Below, piece by piece: positions 1-5,235 of a DNA stretch of 21,625 bases. The stretch's first letter is position 1. Every line of letters starts with the position of its first letter. Made by a program: the position numbers and the translations under genes. The notes below the pieces were generated by a model. It did not search any database. It had not been told where the DNA came from and worked only from the letters and a program-made list of their open reading frames with translations. This DNA comes from an uncultured Rickettsiales bacterium (GTDB taxonomy: Bacteria > Pseudomonadota > Alphaproteobacteria > Rs-D84). Location: the NCBI GenBank assembly GCA_900549365.1, contig UROD01000010.1, positions 1-21,625 on the forward strand. Direction: 5' to 3'.

Positions 1-1475
1 CGGCGGGTGATGCGATTTGGTTGGTACACGCCAATAACGGTATCACAGAATTGGGCGACAAACTGCGCAATCTGAACGTTGTGGTTTGCAATAACGCGGG
101 AACGTTGTGCTATGATTATTTCAGTGGTGCGCTGGTTGATACAGATGCCGCGTATTTGACGGTGCGTGATACTGATAATGATGGCAAAAACGACAGTATA
201 TATTTAGTGTTTGATCCACGTTTTGGCGGGCCAGTAGAAGTGTTCAAAATCCAGCCAATTGTTGGTCGTACCCCAGAACACACCAGCGGCGAATATATGT
301 CTGCGGGCGCGCTGGATAATATGTTGGCGGGTGCTGCATCGTCCAAGGGATTTTATGGACGTCATTCTTTGGAAATGTTGCCTGTGATATTCCGCGGCAC
401 AAATCTGGAACAGTTGGGTAATGAACTGTACAACCGTATGGAACACTATGCCACATATCGTGATGGTACGGCGTTGTCACGGTTCAGTCGCTTGGTTCAG
501 CCACGTGAAATTGAACAGGTTGTGGGCAGTATTGTCTTGAATGAACATACTAATTTCCGTTCATTCGAAGACCGTATGTTTGACGAATTTATCTGGAACC
601 GTAACCGTAACCTGAAAAAGGCGTGGGTTGATGCAGAATTTGGTATGTTCAATCAGAAAGTATCCGATGGCAAACGTGTTGATGGCAACCGTATCAACGT
701 TGCGGGCGGATTTGACTGGCAGCATTCTGAAACACTGATTCTGGGGCTGACGGGACGTGTATCGCATATGTCAGCGGACAATTCAGATTCTATGAATTTG
801 GGCTATACAGTTGAACGTCCATTTATCGCTGGCAATGTTGATGTCAAGGTTGCAGATACCAACATCGGTCTGGGTGGGTATTTGATGCAGACCTTGGGCG
901 ACAAGACACGCGTTTATGGTAATGCGTTCTTGGATATCCATGTGTTGGATACCACGCGTCACCAGACATATATGAATGGTGCGATTGATGGTACGGGCTA
1001 TGACGTTGCGTTTACCAGTGAATGGGGCTTGCTGCATGACTGGCTGAACCAGTATGTTGTGGGCAATATGTACGCGCGCGTTGGGTATAACTTTGGATTC
1101 TCACTGACGGAAAAGGCCCGTGGTCACGATTATATGGACATGGAATCCGACGGGTATCTGATATTTACACCTGGGTATTCGTTGACCGCGCAAAAGCGTA
1201 TTTATCCATCGGCATGGTTCCAGATTCGTCCATATGCGACAATCGGAATTGAATACGATGTGTTGGGCGCGCCAGACAACGCGAAATATAAATTCTCGGT
1301 CGCAAATTCGTTCACAAAGTACGATATAGATATCGATCCAATGTGGGCGAACATCGGCGGCGGCTTGGAAATGCTGTCGGCGTATGGATTGCAGATTGGG
1401 CTGGATTACCGTTACCAGTATAACCAAGATATTCAATTACATAATATCAAGGTTTCTGGTTCATATCGCTTCTAA
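1..1475 (+). CDS. Autotransporter, C-terminal part with beta-barrel (5' truncated by window)
   Basis: The frame is open to the window edge (first full codon at 3), so the N-terminus, signal peptide and most of the passenger are missing. The visible part begins with a polar region containing a calcium-site-like DTDNDGKND stretch and two Cys. A linker rich in charged and aromatic residues follows, then about 280 residues of alternating amphipathic beta segments with many Tyr, Gly and Asp. The protein ends in SGSYRF, with the terminal Phe typical of outer-membrane barrels recognised by the BAM complex. This matches the type V autotransporter layout: a barrel in the outer membrane exporting an upstream passenger. 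The TTG at 21 is not the real start. A strong terminator follows at once, so this is the last gene of its transcript. The barrel call is firm; the passenger's function cannot be told. Confidence 0.8.
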   Translation, partial: AGDAIWLVHANNGITELGDKLRNLNVVVCNNAGTLCYDYFSGALVDTDAAYLTVRDTDNDGKNDSIYLVFDPRFGGPVEVFKIQPIVGRTPEHTSGEYMSAGALDNMLAGAASSKGFYGRHSLEMLPVIFRGTNLEQLGNELYNRMEHYATYRDGTALSRFSRLVQPREIEQVVGSIVLNEHTNFRSFEDRMFDEFIWNRNRNLKKAWVDAEFGMFNQKVSDGKRVDGNRINVAGGFDWQHSETLILGLTGRVSHMSADNSDSMNLGYTVERPFIAGNVDVKVADTNIGLGGYLMQTLGDKTRVYGNAFLDIHVLDTTRHQTYMNGAIDGTGYDVAFTSEWGLLHDWLNQYVVGNMYARVGYNFGFSLTEKARGHDYMDMESDGYLIFTPGYSLTAQKRIYPSAWFQIRPYATIGIEYDVLGAPDNAKYKFSVANSFTKYDIDIDPMWANIGGGLEMLSAYGLQIGLDYRYQYNQDIQLHNIKVSGSYRF

Positions 1476-1481
1476 GAAACA

Positions 1482-1507
1482 CACCCCGCACTGCGGGGTG
1501 ATTTTTT
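1482..1507 (+). terminator. Intrinsic terminator of the autotransporter gene
   Basis: Arms CACCCCGC (1482-1489) and GCGGGGTG (1493-1500) pair perfectly around loop ACT and are followed by a T-run to 1507. It begins 6 nt after the autotransporter stop codon. Confidence 0.92.
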
Positions 1508-1555
1508 ACGGGTACGTGTCCCGCAGAACAAATAAAAAACGACAAAAAAGAAGAA

Positions 1556-1756
1556 GGCGAAAGATTCCCTCGGCTGGCGCATAAATGCGCTGTGCCTGCG
1601 GGGCACTCGTTCCCGTCCGCTGAAAGCGGACTGCGCTCGCCAAGGGCTCGCTGACTCGTAGTCGAACCAACATTACTGCGTAATGTTCAGGTATCAAATC
1701 CAAATTCGCCCAAAACAGCAATAAAAAATGGTGCATAAAGCACCGTTTTTTATTGC
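1556..1756 (-). repeat. tRNA-trailer repeat element A2 (degenerate third unit)
   Basis: Read on the minus strand, this stretch follows the first repeat element and its terminator. It is packed with perfect hairpins: 1669-1687 (8 bp), 1653-1663 (4 bp), 1615-1631 (6 bp), 1592-1606 (5 bp) and 1577-1590 (6 bp). It ends with GCGCCAGCC, a 5-nt insert, then AATC and TTTCGCC. That is a decayed version of the end of element A, where GCGTCAGCC is followed directly by AATCC and TTTCGCC of tRNA-Pro. I read it as an older, degenerate unit of the same family in tandem. No credible coding sequence is present; reading frames across it are low-complexity shadows. Confidence 0.5.
1718..1756 (-). terminator. 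Terminator-like inverted repeat after the duplicated tRNA-Pro 3' end
   Basis: GGTGC/GCACC (1730-1734 and 1740-1744) with loop ATAAA sits inside A- and T-runs, giving extended arms 1718-1728 and 1746-1756. On the minus strand a T-run follows the stem. It directly follows the duplicated CCA end at 1757, just as the terminator at 1891-1930 directly follows the real tRNA. Confidence 0.7.
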
Positions 1757-1931
1757 TGGTCGGGGCGAAAGGATTGGCTGACGCCGACCTTGGCACATTC
1801 GCTGGCGCGAACCGGCATACTGCCGTCTGCCTTGTGCCTGCGGTTCGAACCTTCTTTCCCGAAGGTTCGAATCCCACACACTCAATCGATGAATAAAAAA
1901 ACGGTATCTGACGATACCGATTTTTTATTCA
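1757..1931 (-). repeat. tRNA-trailer repeat element A (175 bp, behind tRNA-Pro)
   Basis: On the minus strand the element starts right after the tRNA-Pro CCA and ends with an exact 19-nt copy of the tRNA 3' end (1757-1775 equals 1932-1950). From the tRNA outward it has: the terminator; an inverted copy of this tRNA's T-arm (1860-1874 against 1946-1960), which also forms an 11-bp hairpin 1844-1854/1861-1871; a three-helix junction (outer stem 1792-1797/1833-1838, inner hairpins 1798-1811 and 1813-1825); then the block AAGGTCGGCGTCAGCC (minus strand, 1791 to 1776) abutting the copied tRNA end. Element B at tRNA-Arg has the same layout with different stem sequences. No gene is recognisable inside. 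Confidence 0.8.
1891..1930 (-). terminator. Intrinsic terminator of tRNA-Pro (also symmetrical on plus strand)
   Basis: CGGTATC (1902-1908) and GATACCG (1913-1919) form a 7-bp stem with a 4-nt loop. It is flanked by an A-run and a T-run that extend the palindrome to 1891-1930. On the minus strand it starts within 2 nt of the tRNA-Pro CCA and ends in seven T. Confidence 0.88.
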
Positions 1932-2008
1932 TGGTCGGGGCGAAAGGATTCGAACCTTCGACATCTTGCTCCCAAAGCAAGCACTCTACCAGACTGAGCT
2001 ACACCCCG
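1932..2008 (-). tRNA. tRNA-Pro (anticodon UGG), CCA encoded
   Basis: The minus strand folds as a 77-nt cloverleaf. The acceptor is CGGGGTG paired with CGCCCCG, then discriminator A and an encoded CCA (1932-1934). The anticodon stem CTTGC/GCAAG encloses loop TTTGGGA, giving anticodon UGG. The T-loop TTCGAAT is canonical. A sigma70-like promoter lies just upstream and a terminator directly follows. The 3'-terminal 19 nt recur 175 bp downstream as the end of a repeat element. Confidence 0.97.
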
Positions 2009-2019
2009 AAACGACAACG

Positions 2020-2047
2020 ATTATAACAGTATTTTTTTCAAATGCAA
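2020..2047 (-). promoter_or_regulatory. Promoter of tRNA-Pro
   Basis: On the minus strand TTGCAT is followed, after a 16-nt spacer, by a perfect TATAAT (ATTATA on plus at 2020-2025). The predicted start lies about 5 nt before the mature tRNA 5' end at 2008. Confidence 0.8.
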
Positions 2048-2068
2048 ATATTAAAATTTATTTTATGC

Positions 2069-2107
2069 TTGCCCGTGTGGGGGAAAAACTTATATCATTA
2101 TATCATA
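2069..2107 (+). promoter_or_regulatory. Promoter placing the transcript start next to the ATG at 2108
   Basis: TTGCCC (2069-2074), an 18-nt spacer and TATCAT (2093-2098) put the predicted +1 about 2105, 0-3 nt before the ATG. No Shine-Dalgarno sequence is present between the -10 box and the ATG. Confidence 0.5.
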
Positions 2108-3112
2108 ATGTTAAAGTTATTGCATTCTTTGCCAATTTTGTGTGTGTTGTGCTTTGTCGGCGCGGCGGGGGCGGCGACGCGCGCGTCGGACTATGTCAGC
2201 GCGAACACATACAATAACATGTATCCGTATATGAACAATGCGATGCGTACGGGACTGAATCCAGGTACAACCCCCAGCCAGCGCGCAAATCAAATTGATG
2301 TTTTGGTGCGTACAATTCCGACAGAAAACGCCACGTCCACCAATGCACGTCGCGTGGTTTCGCGTTCCACCACCGCGCGCAGTGCGACCAAGGCCAGCAC
2401 GACGGGCGCGACCACCAGTCGGCGTGTTGTCGCGCGCAGCGCATCGCGTGGTGCAAGTGTATCGGGTGGTGCAACATCAACGGCGCGCAGTTCGGTTGGA
2501 ACGGCGTCTGGACGTAACGTTCGTGCGCGCAATATTCGTGGCAACGGCACAATTTCGCGTGATAAAACAGTATCAAGTGCGCAAAATACCGCCACAAACA
2601 GCATCAGTGGCAGCCACACCGATGTTACGGCATCACGGTGCTTGGCGGATTACAGTGAATGTATGGATAGGTACTGTGTGCGCGAAAATACCGCGTACAA
2701 TCGTTGCTATTGTAGTGCAAAGTTGTCCCAGATTGATGCGCAATATCAGCCCGAAATTGACAGTTTGATAAAGAAAATTTTAACTATGCGTGGCACGAAT
2801 CGCTGGACAGAGGCCGAAATGAACGAATACTGGATGAGTGTTGTCGGCAAATACCGTGGTGAAAATTCGTGGACTAATTTGGACAATGCATTGAATATTG
2901 ATTGGGCCAGCTTGGAAAGCCGCGCCCGTGGTCAAAACGCGTTTGTAACGGGGCATGATTATTGCATGCAGCATTTGCAGGGCTGTTTTTACATGGCGGC
3001 AAATCTGCGTGATATATATCGGTCTGATATTGCACGTGATTGTGCGTCTTATGAAAAGTCGTTACAAAAACTGAAAAATGCAGCAGAAAGTATAATAGGA
3101 ACATATAAATGA
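2108..3112 (+). CDS. Secreted or periplasmic Cys-rich protein with Ser/Thr/Arg/Ala-rich linker (unknown function)
   Basis: I do not recognise the family. Starting at 2108 gives 334 residues with a clean signal peptide: MLKLL, a hydrophobic core, then AGA-like residues near 20-24. An upstream in-frame ATG at 2042 would hide the signal and lies ahead of the promoter. Residues about 65-170 are low complexity, dominated by Ser, Thr, Ala, Arg and Val, and look like a disordered, very basic linker. The C-terminal 150 residues form the only domain-like part. It has eight Cys (C-x6-C-x4-C-x9-C-x-C early, then C-x6-C and one more), suggesting disulfide bonds in the periplasm. The stop codon overlaps the next start by 4 nt, so the arginase-like gene is translationally coupled. 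The linkage of a secreted protein to a cytosolic enzyme is unexplained. Confidence 0.75.
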   Translation: MLKLLHSLPILCVLCFVGAAGAATRASDYVSANTYNNMYPYMNNAMRTGLNPGTTPSQRANQIDVLVRTIPTENATSTNARRVVSRSTTARSATKASTTGATTSRRVVARSASRGASVSGGATSTARSSVGTASGRNVRARNIRGNGTISRDKTVSSAQNTATNSISGSHTDVTASRCLADYSECMDRYCVRENTAYNRCYCSAKLSQIDAQYQPEIDSLIKKILTMRGTNRWTEAEMNEYWMSVVGKYRGENSWTNLDNALNIDWASLESRARGQNAFVTGHDYCMQHLQGCFYMAANLRDIYRSDIARDCASYEKSLQKLKNAAESIIGTYK

Positions 3113-3951
3113 AATCTTTGTTTGGTATAGAATATGGCCGCGGCGCGACCGCGCAGATTGTTTTAGATGGGCCGGCATTGGCCCCTGCGGCGGTGCAGAA
3201 AATGTACCCTGATGCAAAATGGACAATGGTTACGGCCGACCCATACGATGCAGATTTGTGGGCACGCGATCGCTTTGGTGAAAATCTGTTGATTCAGAAA
3301 AAAATTTATGCGGCAACGCCCGACGCGCCACACGTGATGATTGGGGGTGATCATTCGGTGAACTTTGGACATTTTGCCGCATTGGCGGACAAATTGATAC
3401 CGGACGATTTGTGCCTGATTTACATTGACGCGCATTTGGACGCGCATACACCGGAATCGTCGCGCGCACAGGCATCGGGCGCGCCACACGGCGCGAATGT
3501 CCGCGCATTGGCGGGCGATGGGGACGAACGCTGGTTGGGGTTACAGACACGTGTGCCGGCATTGCGCCCAGAAAATATGTTCTATTTGGCGTCCCGTTCG
3601 TACGAACCCGCAGAAATAGATTTTGTGCACCAGAATAATATCTTTATGCGTACGCCATTGGATTTAGACACGCCAGAAAAGATTGATCGCGTGGTGGGTG
3701 AAATTTTCCGCCAGATTGATGATCGCCCGTATGTGGTATCGTTTGATTTTGATGCGATTGATCCAAATACATTTGCGTCTGTATTGGTTCCAGAACCAAA
3801 TGGCATTTCACTGTCTGCGGCGCGCCAGTTGACGCACGCGTTTGCACCTGATGCGCACAGTTTTGAATTTGTGGAATATGCCCCACGCGATGGTGACGTG
3901 CAGAGTGCAGATATCGTTCGTGAATTGGTTGGTATTGCATTAGCGGACTGA
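3109..3951 (+). CDS. Arginase/ureohydrolase-family protein
   Basis: This 280-residue protein matches the arginase fold and its usual length (about 300). It has all the two-manganese site motifs: GGDHS (H82), DAHLDAH (D107, H109, D111) and SFDFDAIDP (D213, D215). The substrate-side PHG (H127) and VEYAP (E256) are also present. The family hydrolyses guanidino groups, releasing urea (arginase, agmatinase) or formamide (formiminoglutamase). The context PESSRA after DAHLDAH and the overall spacing favour arginase, which makes ornithine and urea from arginine. Substrate is not certain from motifs alone. The ATG overlaps the upstream stop (ATGA), and AGGA lies 8 nt before it. The gene is convergent with the spanin-like pair, overlapping its last codons by 12 nt. 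Confidence 0.87.
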   Translation: MKSLFGIEYGRGATAQIVLDGPALAPAAVQKMYPDAKWTMVTADPYDADLWARDRFGENLLIQKKIYAATPDAPHVMIGGDHSVNFGHFAALADKLIPDDLCLIYIDAHLDAHTPESSRAQASGAPHGANVRALAGDGDERWLGLQTRVPALRPENMFYLASRSYEPAEIDFVHQNNIFMRTPLDLDTPEKIDRVVGEIFRQIDDRPYVVSFDFDAIDPNTFASVLVPEPNGISLSAARQLTHAFAPDAHSFEFVEYAPRDGDVQSADIVRELVGIALAD

Positions 3952-4131
3952 TTTTTCGCATATCAAATTATGTTGATAAATATTGCGGGCCAAATCATCA
4001 CTGATTTGGCCCCAATCGTTCGCGCGTCCGTATATCGGTATGCATGGCACGCACGTGTTATTCGGCAATGGTATATTTTTCGCGCAAGACGCGACGAATA
4101 TCGCGCATGCCAGTATGCATAGTTTCTGCAT
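3940..4131 (-). CDS. Small lipoprotein resembling a phage outer-membrane spanin (Rz1-like)
   Basis: The 63-residue product has a lipoprotein signal: MQKLCILACAIFVASC, with lipobox VASC and Cys16 as the lipidated residue. The short mature part carries prolines near the start (NIPLPNN and VPCIP). The gene begins inside the 3' part of the upstream minus-strand gene in another frame (shared 4058-4131), the arrangement typical of Rz/Rz1 pairs. In that system the outer-membrane lipoprotein pairs with an inner-membrane coiled coil to breach the envelope at the end of phage lysis. No holin, endolysin or other phage gene is visible here. Alternatives are a domesticated envelope pair or an orphan lipoprotein. 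The overlap with the 3' end of the arginase gene is unusual but only 12 nt. Confidence 0.55.
   Translation of the reverse strand: MQKLCILACAIFVASCAKNIPLPNNTCVPCIPIYGRANDWGQISDDLARNIYQHNLICEKSVR
3987..4012. other. Strong 11-bp hairpin between arginase stop and spanin-like genes
   Basis: GGGCCAAATCA (3987-3997) pairs perfectly with TGATTTGGCCC (4002-4012) around a 4-nt loop. It lies 35 nt past the arginase stop and inside the Rz1-like reading frame. It has no T-run on either strand, so it is not a standard intrinsic terminator. It may protect or end the arginase mRNA. Confidence 0.6.
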
Positions 4132-4285
4132 GTGTTTTCTCTGTTATTTTTATTTGTTGTTGTAATTGTTGTGCAACGTCATTTGCCACTGCATTGCGGC
4201 ATTTGGTGCGTCCGGCATTCCAGCCACAGACATATGCGCCAATAACGATACACACGATAATGAAAAAGATACGTATAAACCTCAT
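4058..4285 (-). CDS. Small membrane-anchored coiled-coil protein resembling inner-membrane spanin (Rz-like)
   Basis: The 75-residue product has one N-terminal membrane segment (residues about 4-22: IRIFFIIVCIVIGAYVCGW) followed by GWNAGRTKCR. A Gln/Ala-rich helical stretch then suggests a coiled coil in the periplasm (VANDVAQQLQQQ onward). This is the shape of phage Rz proteins: type II membrane anchor, then periplasmic coiled coil. AGGA lies about 7 nt before the ATG. The lipoprotein-coding frame at 3940-4131 starts within it in a different frame, the hallmark of overlapping two-component spanins. The gene diverges from the promoter of the structured RNA at 4298. Short length limits certainty; it could be a small envelope protein of another kind. 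Confidence 0.55.
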   Translation of the reverse strand: MRFIRIFFIIVCIVIGAYVCGWNAGRTKCRNAVANDVAQQLQQQIKITEKTHAETMHTGMRDIRRVLREKYTIAE

Positions 4286-4297
4286 CTTAAAATCCTG

Positions 4298-4326
4298 TTG
4301 TTTTTACAAATATATTATTCTATACT
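4298..4326 (+). promoter_or_regulatory. Promoter of the structured RNA at 4333
   Basis: TTGTTT (4298-4303), a 17-nt spacer and TATACT (4321-4326) fit a sigma70-like promoter. The predicted start is about 4333, exactly where the first perfect hairpin of the RNA begins. Confidence 0.8.
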
Positions 4327-4332
4327 GACTAC

Positions 4333-4566
4333 TGAATTCACAGGGATGTGAATTCGGGACTTAGAAAATCCCAATCAGTGCGGTGGTACGCCACCGTAAT
4401 CCGACCAAGTGCTGTGTTTTACAGCATGTGTTACACATCTCGACACGGCACGTCCGGGTCGGGAAGCCGTTGGTTATATAAAACAGGACTGTGTCCGAAT
4501 GCCAACGGGGTCTTTCACTGATTGATTTTTCTAACTTCCCGACCACCAAAACTTGGTGGTTTTTTA
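4333..4566 (+). ncRNA. Unrecognised structured RNA (about 235 nt) with predicted pseudoknot
   Basis: The stretch has its own promoter and intrinsic terminator and no credible gene. Perfect helices are: 4334-4341/4348-4355 (8 bp, right at the predicted 5' end); 4356-4359/4369-4372; 4381-4386/4391-4396 with a TACG loop; 4410-4415/4421-4426; and 4467-4473/4502-4508 with an inner 4486-4489/4493-4496. Two long-range helices cross each other: 4373-4380 with 4516-4523 (8 bp) and 4457-4466 with 4535-4544 (10 bp), i.e. a pseudoknot. The left arm of the 10-bp helix abuts the 4467 hairpin, so they could stack coaxially. I do not find the signature sequences of RNase P RNA, tmRNA, SRP RNA or 6S RNA. It could be a stand-alone RNA or a 5' leader of the secreted protein at 4624. 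Confidence 0.7.
4542..4566 (+). terminator. Intrinsic terminator of the structured RNA
   Basis: ACCACCAA (4542-4549) pairs with TTGGTGGT (4553-4560) around AAC and is followed by a T-run to 4565. Its first three bases are shared with the 10-bp long-range helix 4457-4466/4535-4544, so the two compete slightly. Confidence 0.88.
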
Positions 4567-4623
4567 GATTGGCACGCCCCGCGCGCGCTGTGTGATTAAA
4601 CATAAAACGAGGGACGAAAAATC

Positions 4624-5208
4624 ATGAAAAACACTTATCTTTTGATGGTATTTGCAATCGTGGCAATCCGCCACGGCAATGCCACCGCAGTAGGCGCTAC
4701 ATGCTTTACCGAAAATTATGATGTTAATGGCGTTTGCACATCGTGCCAAACGGTAGAGCGCGTGATAACATGCAGCGCAAACGAAATATATTGCGATTGC
4801 GCATCATGTGACGCCTTGCGAACATTGACAGAAAAGACAATCACAATTTCGGCATCAGAAAGTTATACAATTCATGAATGTATTTTGAATGTGGCACCTA
4901 TTCGACCGTGCAAGAATTGTAATTCGACCGATTGGGGTGCGCATTCAACAGGATACGAAAGCAAGGTCAATGCGACCTGTAATCATTCTACTGGTGTGTG
5001 CACCAAAACAACCGAATATCGTTGCGCCGTTGGATATTACGGCAATTCAACAAACGGTACCAGTGGATGCGATTCGTGTCCTGAATCAGGCATAACCTCC
5101 AATGCGGGCGCAACGTTAATAACCGAATGTTATCTGGCGTCGGGTACAACAGGCAGTGATCACACCGGTATGTATACATACGCAGGCGATTGTTATTATG
5201 TCGACTAA
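4624..5208 (+). CDS. Secreted Cys-rich protein, unknown function
   Basis: The 194-residue product has a signal peptide (MKNTYLLMVFAIVAI, cleavage likely near residue 20-26). The mature chain carries about 18 Cys, mostly in CxxC and CxC pairs: CTSC, CDCASC, CKNC and CDSC. The segment with YRCAVGYYGNST and later CDSCPESG resembles the short Cys-rich GYYG modules of extracellular EGF-like or GCC2/GCC3-type repeats. This is a shape similarity, not a family assignment. The ATG at 4624 is preceded by GAGGGACGAAAAATC, a reasonable ribosome-binding site. The gene sits 58 nt after the terminator of the structured RNA and has no clear promoter of its own, so it may depend on read-through. A bidirectional terminator shared with rho follows. 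Confidence 0.7.
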   Translation: MKNTYLLMVFAIVAIRHGNATAVGATCFTENYDVNGVCTSCQTVERVITCSANEIYCDCASCDALRTLTEKTITISASESYTIHECILNVAPIRPCKNCNSTDWGAHSTGYESKVNATCNHSTGVCTKTTEYRCAVGYYGNSTNGTSGCDSCPESGITSNAGATLITECYLASGTTGSDHTGMYTYAGDCYYVD

Positions 5209-5211
5209 AAA

Positions 5212-5235
5212 ACGGGGCGATGCCCCGTTTTTTTA
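5212..5235. terminator. Bidirectional terminator between the Cys-rich gene and rho
   Basis: ACGGGGC (5212-5218) pairs with GCCCCGT (5222-5228). A T-run follows on plus, and the A-run before the stem supplies the T-run on minus. It serves the plus-strand gene at 4624 and minus-strand rho. Confidence 0.92.

Noticed and set aside
1556..1756. CRISPR array in the hairpin-rich region
   Set aside because: The hairpins differ in sequence and spacing. There is no repeated unit with regular spacers and no cas gene in the window.
1757..1775. A second complete tRNA-Pro gene
   Set aside because: Only the last 19 nt (part of the T-arm, acceptor strand and CCA) are present. The upstream sequence is the repeat element and cannot form D or anticodon arms.
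1506..1877. Open reading frame of 123 codons on the minus strand across the tRNA-Pro trailer repeats
   Set aside because: It runs straight through hairpins, a duplicated tRNA end and a terminator, has no ribosome-binding site or recognisable domain, and its length comes from the GC-rich repeats.
1790..2026. Plus-strand frame of 78 codons antisense to tRNA-Pro
   Set aside because: It overlaps the tRNA antisense, its terminator and repeat element A, and lacks a ribosome-binding site. The GFEPSTS-like string is a known artefact of antisense T-arms.
4333..4566. Possibility that this RNA is SRP RNA, RNase P RNA, tmRNA or 6S RNA
   Set aside because: The GGAAG/GCAGCC apex of SRP RNA, the P4 sequences of RNase P RNA, a tag frame plus CCA end of tmRNA, and the long open rod of 6S RNA are not found. 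The length and the crossing helices also do not fit SRP or 6S RNA.
4361..4603. Minus-strand frame of 80 codons opposite the structured RNA
   Set aside because: No ribosome-binding site or family features. The plus strand has a promoter, terminator and extensive perfect pairing that explain this stretch better.
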